The notes: generated by a model from the letters alone, not told the origin. 51,948 nucleotides of DNA from an uncultured Clostridia bacterium (GCA_944362555.1 CALVTL010000012.1:1-51948); one strand, 5' to 3'. Counted from the stretch's first letter, positions 1 through 6,570 are shown. A program made the numbers and translations.

Positions 1-9
1 ATGTTTTTG

Positions 10-48
10 CGCCCGTCAGATCGAGATTTAGTTCTCGGCTGGCGGGCG
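10..48 (+). terminator. hairpin, possible terminator of an upstream gene
   Basis: A bulged stem pairs CGCCCG (10-15) with CGGGCG (43-48), CAG (17-19) with CTG (39-41) and CGAG (22-25) with CTCG (34-37). A short TTCTTTATT run follows. It may end a transcript entering from the left of the window. The T run is interrupted, so the call is tentative. Confidence 0.35.
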
Positions 49-182
49 TTCTTTATTGCGAAATTTGTCCGTTTCAGTCGGTTTTCAAAAACAGAAAATC
101 GAGGAACGGGCATTTATGAAAAATTTAATAAAAAACCTTACCTCTGCGCCTTCCTCGTGCTTATAAGTGGAGGCATTATACA

Positions 183-590
183 ATGCAGATTATAAAGTAT
201 AAATTTGCGGACGGTACTACGAATGAGGTGAGCGTTTCGGAAGAATTTTATTTTCTATATTTGCAACTCGTACAAATGGAAAAGCGAAACCATTGGAAAG
301 AAACACGGCGGCATATCTCATTGAACTATCTGATTGAAAACGGAATAGATTTTGAGGACAAGACCGCCGATACTTTGGCAATTGTGATACGGAGAGAGAA
401 AACGGAGCGAGTACAAAAAGCGGTATCAACACTTTCGGACAAGCGGCGGGAACTGATACATAAAGTCTTTTACGAGGAACTGTCTATGAGAACGATAGCG
501 CGGCAGCAAGGCGTTTCGCATTCTTCAATATCGCAACAAATGAAAACGATACGCAAGCGGCTGAAAAAGGCGTTGTGTGGCTATATATAA
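183..590 (+). CDS. small sigma-70 region 4-like protein of a mobile element
   Basis: The 135-aa protein has a C-terminal helix-turn-helix of sigma-70 region 4 type (about residues 80-130): a 'LSDKRRELI' helix, then 'SMRTIARQQGVSHSSISQQM' as the recognition helix, then a basic tail. There is no region 2, so it is not a full sigma factor. Proteins of this size and shape are typical of Tn916/Tn1549-like conjugative transposons and related islands, where they are thought to act in element transcription. The ATG at 183 has a GGAGG-like site ahead of it (about 169-173). The surrounding DNA is AT-rich, unlike the GC-rich chromosome to the right. A strong hairpin lies 29 bases after the stop. Its role here is inferred from family only. 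Confidence 0.7.
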   Translation: MQIIKYKFADGTTNEVSVSEEFYFLYLQLVQMEKRNHWKETRRHISLNYLIENGIDFEDKTADTLAIVIRREKTERVQKAVSTLSDKRRELIHKVFYEELSMRTIARQQGVSHSSISQQMKTIRKRLKKALCGYI

Positions 591-618
591 TATTTACCCT
601 CCACACATGAACGGCGAC

Positions 619-648
619 GGGGTGGACTTAGTATTACCAGTCCACCCC
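619..648 (+). terminator. perfect hairpin after the sigma-like gene
   Basis: GGGGTGGACT (619-628) pairs perfectly with AGTCCACCCC (639-648) around a 10-base loop. It lies just downstream of the sigma-like gene. No T run follows, so it could be a transcript-end stabiliser or an element-specific structure rather than a classical intrinsic terminator. Confidence 0.4.
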
Positions 649-686
649 GTAACATATAACACTTTTGTATAAGAAAAAGGCGATAT

Positions 687-744
687 GCGGGGCGGCGACA
701 GCCGCCCCGCAGTGCCGATAGGTTACTATTACCCTATTGGCACT
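687..744. repeat. two back-to-back long hairpins
   Basis: Hairpin 1 pairs GCGGGGCGGC (687-696) with GCCGCCCCGC (701-710) over a GACA loop. Hairpin 2 starts at the next base: AGTGCCGATAGG (711-722) pairs with CCTATTGGCACT (733-744), with one G-U wobble. With the hairpin at 619-648 they fill most of the gene-free stretch 591-887. The function is unknown; they could be element regulatory RNA structure or single-strand DNA structure. Confidence 0.5.
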
Positions 745-887
745 GCGGAACATAGAAAGATAAATCATATAGTCCGCAGGGTGGGTTTTGGGTGGGAGAT
801 ATAATGTATTTTGGATATTTAATACTACTATTACTTTATTATCACTGCGTCGCAAGTCGCTACAAAAATCTTTATGGAGTATTTATT

Positions 888-1073
888 ATGAAAAGTATCC
901 CGCAAGGAATAAGCATTATCTATTTTAACGACGAAAGCAAAAATATTTATGCGGAACTGCCGCAAGATAGAGAACAAGCAAAACGGCTGTCAAAGCGGAT
1001 CTATAAAGACGCAACGACAGCCGTTTGCACGGAGCAAGCCAGCGGCAAGGCATTAGCCCCTGCTTGCGACTAA
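888..1073 (+). CDS. hypothetical protein, 61 aa
   Basis: I do not recognise this gene. The ATG at 888 follows GGAG (about 876-879) at good spacing, which is why it is preferred over the longer in-frame start at 792, which lacks a clear ribosome site. The product is small and fairly polar ('MKSIPQGISIIYFNDESKNIY'-like N terminus, basic 'AKRLSKRIYKD' middle), with no membrane segment. It lies between the sigma-like gene and the reverse transcriptase unit inside the AT-rich island. An inverted repeat (TAGCCCCT at 1054-1061 with AGGGGCTA at 1081-1088) spans its stop codon and may end the transcript. It could be a conserved small element protein or a chance frame. Confidence 0.35.
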   Translation: MKSIPQGISIIYFNDESKNIYAELPQDREQAKRLSKRIYKDATTAVCTEQASGKALAPACD

Positions 1074-1141
1074 GCCGTATAGGGGCTATCGGGTTATCTA
1101 AAACGGTTGAGATTTATTTTACTGTTATAAGGTTTTTTTGT

Positions 1142-1170
1142 TTGACATTATTCGGCAAAACAAGTAAAAT
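1142..1170 (+). promoter_or_regulatory. consensus sigma-A promoter for the ncRNA-RT unit
   Basis: TTGACA (1142-1147), 17-base spacer, TAAAAT (1165-1170). Transcription would begin near 1177, leaving about 357 nt before the reverse transcriptase ATG at 1534. That length is far more than a normal leader and fits a co-transcribed structural RNA. Confidence 0.75.
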
Positions 1171-1176
1171 ATATAT

Positions 1177-1500
1177 ACTCTAAATGTAGATTTAGAGGTA
1201 CTGTATTTCTGTCAAGTATTTATACACGATTTCTCGCAAGAAATCCACTATAAAGCTTGAGAATGTGTGAGACGAATGTCTGCAACAAGTAAATGATTGC
1301 ATATAATTTGTTATCACCACCAGAAGAAGTATGAGAATGAATATTATCCACGATAATATTATATCATATTTCAAGATTGTGCAAAATGGAGCAGCTGGTT
1401 GATGGTTTTCTGTGAATCAACAAGCACAAAAAATTTAATACCATGTTAAGGTATGTGCCTGCCGTTAAGAGATGCTGTTCCTCATGCGGCGGGCATCTTG
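1177..1500 (+). ncRNA. structured RNA upstream of reverse transcriptase (DRT2-like template RNA candidate)
   Basis: This gene-free leader folds into consecutive stem-loops. SL1: TCAAGU(A)UUUAUA (1212-1224) pairs with 1249-1260 in 12 bp with one bulge, capped by GATTTCT/AGAAATC (1228-1234/1239-1245) over CGCA. SL2: TGCAA/TTGCA near 1281-1301. SL3: 1326-1334 pairs with 1364-1372 (9 bp, one wobble), capped by a perfect 9-bp stem 1340-1348/1352-1360 over CAC. SL4: GTTGAT/ATCAAC (1398-1403/1416-1421). SL5: TACC/GGTA (1439-1442/1450-1453). SL6: TGCCTGCCG (1456-1464) with CGGCGGGCA (1487-1495). DRT2 defence systems carry a structured ncRNA in this position that the RT copies. The boundaries given are inferred from the promoter and last stem. 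Confidence 0.65.
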
Positions 1501-1533
1501 CTATATGGCAAATGTTTTATGATGGAGAAAATG

Positions 1534-2850
1534 ATGGATTTAGATCAATGGCTCGATAAAAGCAATTCTATTAAAAAGTACGCTCATTTTGATAGGCAAG
1601 TTTCAATAAAAACTGTTTGGGACGAAATTAGAGAACCTCAAAATATTATAACTCATGCTTTCTTACCTTTTATCCATTCACCTCTTATTTTTCACAAATA
1701 TTCTAAGAATAAGGGACGTAAAGATAAAATCAGACAATTATACTATTCTTCGCACTATGACAGATGTATCTACCAATACTATTCTTATCTACTGAATGAG
1801 CGTTACAATATAAAAGCAGATGAAGTGGGTATCAATCAAACAAGTATAGCATATAGAACAAATTTGCATAAAAGCAATATCCATTTTGCGAAAGAAGCTT
1901 TTGATTTCATTAAAGAGCAACGGCGTTGCTTTATTATAGTTGGAGATTTTAAAGATTTTTTTGATTCGTTAGATCATTCCTATCTTAAAAGTCAACTTTG
2001 TTCTGTGTTAGGGACGGAGAGATTACCAGAAGACTATTATAAAGTTTTTCGTAGTATAACAAAATATAGCTATGTAGATTTCTCTGATATACTTAATTAT
2101 TATAGAATGCCCGATACTGTTACTTCACGTAGAAAATTAAACAAAAAAGATATTATATTACCGATTCAGACTTTACGGAGAATGGATATTATTAACAGCA
2201 ACAAAGAGAACTATGGTATTCCGCAAGGTTCTGCTATTAGTGCTGTACTTTCAAATGTATACATGCTCGAATTTGATCAAAATGTTAATGCATATATTAA
2301 AACATATAATGGCAAGTATTTGCGCTATAGCGACGATACAATTTTTATTCTGCCTGTTACCGCTGAGAGCGAGATACAACAAATCCATCTCGAAATTAGG
2401 AATATTATTAGCAAAATACCGAATCTTACTTTGCAAGCAGAAAAAACGAAGTTATATTACTACAATGAAGGCAACTTGGAGAATAGAGATTTTCTAATTG
2501 ATGGGCGAGCAAACGATAAAAATATAATAGATTACTTGGGATTCAGTTTTGATGGAAAAAATATTTACTTAAGAGATAAGACTATTAGTAAATATTATTA
2601 TAGAATGTATAAGAAGGCTGATACTGTAGTAAAATGTAAAGGAATTTCGCCAAAAGGTAATATCATTTCAAATAAGAATCTCTATAAGACATATTCATTA
2701 AAAGGAGCGAACAGTAGCGAAATTTCTAAAGGCAATTTTTTAAGTTATGTAAAAAGGTGCAAAAGAGTATTTGGCGCAAACGAAAAAGTTATTAAAGTAT
2801 TAAATACTCATTATGGAAAAATTAAGAAAAGATTAAAAAGAATTAAATAA
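1534..2850 (+). CDS. stand-alone reverse transcriptase, DRT2-like antiviral RT
   Basis: The 438-aa protein is an RNA-directed DNA polymerase. Visible RT motifs (numbered from ATG 1534) are motif A 'GDFKDFFDSLDH' with Asp138, motif B 'GIPQGSAISAVLSN' with PQG at 230-232, the catalytic YSDD at 265-268, motif D 'LQAEKTKLY' and motif E 'DYLGFSF'. There is no maturase, HNH or integrase domain, so it is neither a group II intron nor a retrotransposon protein. The N terminus ('AHFD', 'HAFLPFIH', 'DRCIYQYY', 'NIHFAKEAF') resembles the DRT2 class as I recall it. The start at 1534 is chosen because GGAG (1524-1527) sits six bases upstream; ATGs at 1519 and 1522 lack a site. It follows the structured leader, and codon use is strongly AT-rich, which suggests transfer. 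The DRT2 class assignment is inference; RT identity is secure. Confidence 0.85.
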   Translation: MDLDQWLDKSNSIKKYAHFDRQVSIKTVWDEIREPQNIITHAFLPFIHSPLIFHKYSKNKGRKDKIRQLYYSSHYDRCIYQYYSYLLNERYNIKADEVGINQTSIAYRTNLHKSNIHFAKEAFDFIKEQRRCFIIVGDFKDFFDSLDHSYLKSQLCSVLGTERLPEDYYKVFRSITKYSYVDFSDILNYYRMPDTVTSRRKLNKKDIILPIQTLRRMDIINSNKENYGIPQGSAISAVLSNVYMLEFDQNVNAYIKTYNGKYLRYSDDTIFILPVTAESEIQQIHLEIRNIISKIPNLTLQAEKTKLYYYNEGNLENRDFLIDGRANDKNIIDYLGFSFDGKNIYLRDKTISKYYYRMYKKADTVVKCKGISPKGNIISNKNLYKTYSLKGANSSEISKGNFLSYVKRCKRVFGANEKVIKVLNTHYGKIKKRLKRIK

Positions 2851-2856
2851 AAAATG

Positions 2857-2885
2857 AGGGGTTTGCGGAAATTTCGCAAACCCCT
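2857..2885 (+). terminator. hairpin after the RT gene
   Basis: AGGGGTTTGCG (2857-2867) pairs perfectly with CGCAAACCCCT (2875-2885) over a 7-base loop, six bases past the RT stop. The T run after it is weak, but an A-rich run precedes it. It probably ends the ncRNA-RT transcript. Confidence 0.6.
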
Positions 2886-3310
2886 TATGCCAAAGTATAA
2901 GATTTATAATGTTCGATGCAACCTTTCTAATAAGTTATTAACTTCGGTTTGAAACTAATTGTTTGCCGTATAGCGGATAATCAGAAAGCGGCAAATCGAC
3001 TTGGCAATAATATTCAGTTCTGTTTATCTGATATAATACGGTGTGCGTTTTTGCGGCTTTTAGTTCGACCAAAAAGGCTGTCGCCATGTTTGGCGGCAGT
3101 CTTTTTGGTTGTTGACCGGCAATCGACGGGATTTGAGGGTGGAGGCGCGAGCGTGAGCGAGCGGTTTGCGTGAGGAGCTTGAAAATTGCAGGACGGGGCG
3201 CAAACTGAACAGCGCGGTGTGCTGTTCACCGGGGCGCGCCGCCAAAGGCGCAAATCCCGTCGCCTCGAAAAATTGAACTTCCGACCTCTTGTGTACATAT
3301 TACGCCAAAC
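2886..3310. other. gene-free junction between AT-rich island and GC-rich chromosome
   Basis: I see no convincing gene here. Base composition changes from AT-rich to GC-rich at about 3.05 kb. The stretch contains the long hairpin at 3069-3108 and a smaller one, GAACAGC (3207-3213) with GCTGTTC (3221-3227). It probably marks the edge of the inserted island or a decayed remnant of it; no clear att duplication can be shown from this window alone. Confidence 0.4.
3069..3108. repeat. 17-bp stem hairpin at the island edge
   Basis: The arm 3069-3085 (CCAAAAAGGCTGTCGCC) pairs with 3092-3108 (GGCGGCAGTCTTTTTGG) along all 17 positions with two G-U wobbles, over the loop ATGTTT. The outer arms carry A/T runs, so it could terminate transcription in either direction. 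It lies where composition changes. Confidence 0.55.
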
Positions 3311-3362
3311 CCCCTGCAAGGGGAGCAGACAAACGTCCGCTCCCCTTGCAGGGGCTTTTTTT
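3311..3362 (+). terminator. strong rho-independent terminator
   Basis: CCCCTGCAAGGGGAGC (3311-3326) pairs with GCTCCCCTTGCAGGGG (3339-3354), with a short inner GAC/GTC stem, and is followed by a run of seven Ts (3356-3362). It reads for plus-strand transcripts, although the only adjacent gene (trpB) is on the minus strand. It may insulate trpB from transcription out of the island. Confidence 0.7.
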
Positions 3363-3415
3363 GCGGCGTGCGGCGCTTCCTGCCGCCGCACGCCGCGCCG
3401 TTCTTCATAATAAAC

Positions 3416-4807
3416 TTATACAAGCCCTCTGTTGACGGGGAGATCGGGGATGGTCGCAAATCCCTTCCGAAGATCCTCATCCGTGGGGATGACGTCGGAC
3501 ATGGTGCCGTCGTTATACTGCCTGTAGGCGGCGAGGTCGAAGTACCCCGTGCCCGTCAGCCCGAACAGGATGACCTTTTTCTTCCCCTCCCGCTTGCAGC
3601 GGAGCGCTTCGTCCATGGCGGCGCGGATGGCGTGCGCGCTCTCGGGCGCGGGCAGGATGCCCTCGCACTTGGCGAACTGCACCGCCGCCTCGAACACCTT
3701 GTTCTGCTCGACGGCGACCGCGCGCAGATACCCGTCGTGATAGAGCTGCGAGAGAACGGGGCTCATGCCGTGGTAGCGCAGCCCGCCCGCGTGGCTCGCG
3801 GAGGGCATGAAGCCGCAGCCGAGCGTATACATTTTGGCGAGCGGCGTGATCTTCGCCGAATCGCAGAAATCGTACACAAACTTCCCGCGCGTCATAGAGG
3901 GGCAGCTCGCAGGCTCGACGCCGATAAACTCAATGTCGTTCTTGCCCTCCAGCTTCTCCCCCATGAAGGGCGCGATGAGCCCGCCGAAGTTGGAGCCGCC
4001 GCCCATGCAGCCGATGATGACATCGGGGGTGACGCCGTACTTTTCGAGCGCCGCCTTGCTCTCGAGCCCGATGACCGACTGATGCAGCAGAACGTGGTCG
4101 AGCACGGAACCCAAAACATAGCGGCAGCCGGGCGTGGATGTCGCGCGCTCCACCGCCTCGGAGATGGCGCAGCCCAAAGACCCGCCCGTTCCCGGGAACT
4201 CCTTCAGGATCTTTCTGCCCGCCTCCGTCGTATCGGAGGGCGACGGGATGACGTTCGCGCCATAGGTGCGGATGACCTCTTTGCGGTAGGGTTTTTGCTC
4301 GGCGGACACCTTCACCATATACACGTCGAGGTGCAGTCCGTAGAATGCCGCCGCCATCGCAAGCGCCGTGCCCCACTGCCCCGCGCCCGTCTCGGTGGTG
4401 ATGGACGTGAGCCCCTGCTTTTTGGCATAGTACGCCTGCGCCGCCGCGGAATTGAGCTTGTGCGAGCCGGACGTGTTGTTCCCCTCAAATTTATAGTAGA
4501 TCTCCGCGGGCGTGTCGAGCAGCCGTTCGAGGTAGTAGGCGCGCACGAGCGGCGACGGACGGAACATCCTGTAAAAGTCGAGAATGCCCTGCGGAATGGC
4601 GATGCGCTCGTCCTTTTCGTTGAGCTCCTGTTCGACGCATTCCTCGCAGAAAACCGCGCCCAACTCGGACATGGTACAGGGCTTTTGCGTCGCGGGGTTC
4701 AAAAAGGGCGGATGCTGCGTCTTCATGTGCGCCTTCACGTTATACCATGCGCGCGGCATTTCCTCCTCGGCGAGATAGATCTTGTAGGGAATGTTCTTGG
4801 ATGCCAT
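3416..4807 (-). CDS. trpB: tryptophan synthase beta-like protein TrpB2
   Basis: The 463-aa PLP enzyme belongs to the TrpB2 branch, which is longer than the classical 400-aa TrpB. It makes L-tryptophan from indole and serine. Visible motifs are 'EGNNTSGSHKLNSA' with the PLP lysine, 'TETGAGQWG', the phosphate-binding 'GCMGGGSNFGG', and 'GLTGTGYFD' near the C terminus. The start at 4807 is set by an AAGGAGG site at 4813-4821. No trpA or other trp gene is next to it, so it probably works alone on free or imported indole; that role is inferred. A T-box leader lies directly upstream and should raise expression when tRNA-Trp is uncharged. It is transcribed alone from the promoter at 5136-5164. Confidence 0.93.
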   Translation of the reverse strand: MASKNIPYKIYLAEEEMPRAWYNVKAHMKTQHPPFLNPATQKPCTMSELGAVFCEECVEQELNEKDERIAIPQGILDFYRMFRPSPLVRAYYLERLLDTPAEIYYKFEGNNTSGSHKLNSAAAQAYYAKKQGLTSITTETGAGQWGTALAMAAAFYGLHLDVYMVKVSAEQKPYRKEVIRTYGANVIPSPSDTTEAGRKILKEFPGTGGSLGCAISEAVERATSTPGCRYVLGSVLDHVLLHQSVIGLESKAALEKYGVTPDVIIGCMGGGSNFGGLIAPFMGEKLEGKNDIEFIGVEPASCPSMTRGKFVYDFCDSAKITPLAKMYTLGCGFMPSASHAGGLRYHGMSPVLSQLYHDGYLRAVAVEQNKVFEAAVQFAKCEGILPAPESAHAIRAAMDEALRCKREGKKKVILFGLTGTGYFDLAAYRQYNDGTMSDVIPTDEDLRKGFATIPDLPVNRGLV

Positions 4808-4885
4808 GCGGTTCCTCCTTTTGCGTCGGCGCCCGATGCGGCAGTTCGGGACGCGGACATTTTCGATATGGATTTGAATAAAAAA

Positions 4886-4925
4886 ACACGCAGCGACATT
4901 CGCCATGGGACGAATCGCTCCGTGT
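4886..4925 (-). terminator. T-box attenuator terminator
   Basis: On the minus strand ACACG, AGCGA and TTCG pair in turn with CGAA, TCGCT and CGTGT, and a run of Ts follows (complement of the A run 4880-4886). The 5' arm includes the end of the T-box sequence, so antiterminator and terminator are mutually exclusive. Confidence 0.85.
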
Positions 4926-5118
4926 TGCCACCCAATTTTACAGCCCGCAGGCTGCCTCCTTCCGAGCACCATCATGCTCTCTTTCTGTAACGGGAAAGCC
5001 CCGTCGGACGCTACTATCGTTCACGCCCGCCCTCCGTGACCCATTCACGCGACGCCGAATGCCTCCATTCCACCGTCGGAGACTCTCTGAAAATCGGGGA
5101 TGACGCGCTACTCTTTCA
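4886..5118 (-). promoter_or_regulatory. T-box riboswitch controlling trpB
   Basis: Read on the minus strand, the leader starts with GAAAGAGTAGCGCG (about 5117-5104) and contains 'AGAGAGTC', 'GGTGG' and the stem III segment 'GACGGGGC...CCCGTTACAG'. It ends with the T-box proper TGGGTGGCAACACGG (about 4935-4921), which binds the tRNA acceptor end and stabilises an antiterminator. A terminator overlaps its 3' end. Tryptophan specificity is inferred from the gene; several TGG triplets occur in stem I and I could not single out the specifier. Confidence 0.9.
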
Positions 5119-5135
5119 CATCTGCGGTTTTCTCT

Positions 5136-5164
5136 ATTATACACGTTCCGCCGCCCCTTGTCAA
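5136..5164 (-). promoter_or_regulatory. promoter of the T-box/trpB transcript
   Basis: On the minus strand, TTGACA (5164-5159), a 17-base spacer and TATAAT (5141-5136): a perfect consensus. Transcription should start near 5129, just before the T-box leader. Confidence 0.85.
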
Positions 5165-5253
5165 CTGCATGAACGCGGGAATTGATAAAATTTTTCGATT
5201 GCCGTTATCGGCAAACACGCGCCCCTTCCCCCGCCGTTTTTTGCTGCGCCCCA

Positions 5254-5337
5254 TGCGGAGACGCCGCGTTCCCTTGCTGCCGCGTCCCCGTGCGGAGGCG
5301 CCGCGTTCCCTTGCTGCCGCGTTCCCCCTTGCGGATG
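5254..5337. repeat. imperfect tandem repeat, about 37-bp unit
   Basis: A unit beginning TGCGGAG and containing GCCGCGTTCCCTTGCTGCCGCG occurs at 5254 and again at 5291, and a third partial unit starts TGCGGAT at 5330. It lies in the gene-free stretch between the trpB promoter and tRNA-Ala. I see no gene here. Confidence 0.6.
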
Positions 5338-5412
5338 CCCATCGCCTCCCGCCGCCTTCCTCCCCCTTTTCTGCACGGGAAAAGAAATTTTTTGTTTTGC
5401 GCCGATTTTGGA

Positions 5413-5441
5413 TTGACAAGCAGGCGGAAATATAGTATAAT
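5413..5441 (+). promoter_or_regulatory. promoter of tRNA-Ala
   Basis: TTGACA (5413-5418), 17-base spacer, TATAAT (5436-5441): a perfect consensus placed 11 bases before the mature tRNA 5' end. Confidence 0.85.
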
Positions 5442-5452
5442 TTCCTTGCTTT

Positions 5453-5528
5453 GGGGTTATAGCGCAGTTGGTAGCGCGTTTGAATGGCATTCAAAAGGTC
5501 ATGGGTTCGACTCCCATTAGCTCCACCA
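5453..5528 (+). tRNA. tRNA-Ala (anticodon GGC)
   Basis: The cloverleaf is complete. The acceptor GGGGTTA pairs with TAGCTCC and includes the G3-U70 wobble that marks alanine tRNAs. The D arm has GCGC/GCGC, and the anticodon stem TTTGA/TCAAA encloses the loop ATGGCAT with anticodon GGC, reading GCC. The T arm is ATGGG-TTCGACT-CCCAT. The discriminator is A and the CCA end is encoded. It has its own promoter and terminator. Confidence 0.97.
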
Positions 5529-5532
5529 TCCA

Positions 5533-5563
5533 AAGGGAAGGCGTTTTGCCTTCCCTTTTTTTG
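5533..5563 (+). terminator. terminator of tRNA-Ala
   Basis: AAGGGAAGGC (5533-5542) pairs with GCCTTCCCTT (5548-5557) over GTTTT, followed by a T run to about 5562. Confidence 0.9.
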
Positions 5564-5582
5564 TGTGTTTTGGGGAAAAGGG

Positions 5583-5611
5583 TTGAAAATGGACGCAGTT
5601 CCCGGTATAAT
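5583..5611 (+). promoter_or_regulatory. promoter of the TIR gene
   Basis: TTGAAA (5583-5588), 17-base spacer, TATAAT (5606-5611). It sits about 20 bases past the tRNA terminator, so the TIR gene has its own transcript. Confidence 0.75.
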
Positions 5612-5648
5612 TTTATATTGAAAAAACCGTTCGAGGGGAGACAGTACG

Positions 5649-6497
5649 ATGAATTGCTATTCCTGCAACAGCAAAAAGCTGGAATATGTGAAGGAGACGG
5701 ACAGCTATGTCTGCCGGAATTGCGGATATGTCTATCCCAAACAGTACTTCTTTATTTCGCACTCGCACATTGACATCGAAAAGGTGCGCATCATCCGCAA
5801 CACCATCGAGGAGACCTTCTTCTATGAGCCCATCCTCTTCTTTTTGAAGTGCCTCTCCGACGAACACGAGATCAACGATCTTCTGCGCCGTGAGATCTAT
5901 GAACGCATTTGGTTCGTCTACTGCAAGAGTGGAAATGCAGAACGCTCGAGGTATGTGCAACAGGAAGTGGAATACATGAACAAGCTGCGGGCGAACGGAA
6001 AAAAATACCACTACGTCGAGATCGACCTCGATAAGTACCCCACCTGGGACGCGCGCTGCGCAAATTACATCCGCGCGCAGATCCGCCCCGTTATAAAACG
6101 CTCCAAAATTTTCCTCTCTTATTCCATGCACGACACCCCCACCGCGGAGCGTCTCCGCGACGCGCTCACGAAAAACGGGCTGACCGTCTGGGAACCGCGC
6201 AGCATGACCATCAAAGAGACTTGGTCGAACCAAGTAGCAGACCGCATCAAAGAACACAGCTACAAAAACGCCGTATTTCTCTTTCTCCTCTCCCCGCACT
6301 CTGCCGCAAGCAGGTCCTGCATCAATGAATTGGACGCTGCGCAAAAATGCAACGCAACCGTTCTGCCCGTTCTCATCGGCGACGGCGCGGAAGTCAGCAC
6401 CATCCCCCAAATCGCCACGCTGCAGGCGCTGAAAATTTCCGCGATTCCGACGAAGGCGGAAATTGAACAGCTCCTTCAAATCATCGATCGCCTATAA
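5649..6497 (+). CDS. zinc-ribbon protein with two TIR domains
   Basis: The 282-aa protein has three parts. Residues 3-25 form a zinc ribbon with two CxxC knuckles (Cys3, Cys6, Cys22, Cys25). Residues 33 to about 128 form a TIR domain ('YFFISHSHID' strand, 'SRYVQQEVE' helix with Glu106 in the usual catalytic position). Residues 153-282 form a second TIR domain ('IFLSYSMHD', 'SRSCINELD' with Glu227). Bacterial TIR domains cleave NAD+ or make cyclic ADP-ribose signals, often in antiphage defence. No partner gene such as an Argonaute, ThsA-like effector or SIR2 is adjacent, so it may act alone or be a signalling adaptor. A GGGGAG site precedes the ATG. It has its own promoter and terminator beside a tRNA gene, a common landing spot for accessory genes. 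The defence role is inference. Confidence 0.8.
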   Translation: MNCYSCNSKKLEYVKETDSYVCRNCGYVYPKQYFFISHSHIDIEKVRIIRNTIEETFFYEPILFFLKCLSDEHEINDLLRREIYERIWFVYCKSGNAERSRYVQQEVEYMNKLRANGKKYHYVEIDLDKYPTWDARCANYIRAQIRPVIKRSKIFLSYSMHDTPTAERLRDALTKNGLTVWEPRSMTIKETWSNQVADRIKEHSYKNAVFLFLLSPHSAASRSCINELDAAQKCNATVLPVLIGDGAEVSTIPQIATLQALKISAIPTKAEIEQLLQIIDRL

Positions 6498-6510
6498 TTC
6501 CCCTGCCGCG

Positions 6511-6551
6511 CCGCAGACGCTCATCTTCGAAAGCGTCTGCGGAATTTTTTT
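6511..6551 (+). terminator. terminator of the TIR gene
   Basis: CCGCAGACGCT (6511-6521) pairs perfectly with AGCGTCTGCGG (6532-6542), followed by AATTTTTTT. Confidence 0.9.
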
Positions 6552-6570
6552 ATCAATTTGAAAAAATATA

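Noticed and set aside
1..195. Open frame of 64 codons at the left edge
   Set aside because: It runs through a hairpin (10-48), has no ribosome site, and ends in the start region of the sigma-like gene.
1534..2850. RT as a group II intron maturase or diversity-generating retroelement RT
   Set aside because: No maturase or HNH domain, no intron domain V-like hairpin downstream, and no variable/template repeat pair or target gene nearby.
3265..3300. tRNA-like T-arm motif on the minus strand (GAGGTCGGAAG-TTCAATT)
   Set aside because: The T stem does not close on its 3' side and no anticodon stem or acceptor is present. A decayed integration-site remnant is possible but cannot be supported.
3368..4990. 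Long open frame antisense to trpB, and similar long antisense frames at 8994-11147, 10951-12798 and 24827-27334
   Set aside because: They lie opposite well-supported genes in GC-rich DNA with strong codon bias, and give Arg/Ala/His-rich products with no motifs. They are shadow frames.
5254..5337. CRISPR-like repeat
   Set aside because: Only about two imperfect abutting units with no unique spacers and no cas genes anywhere in the window.
5108..5533. Minus-strand open frame spanning tRNA-Ala
   Set aside because: It crosses the tRNA, its promoter and the tandem repeat; it is not a gene.
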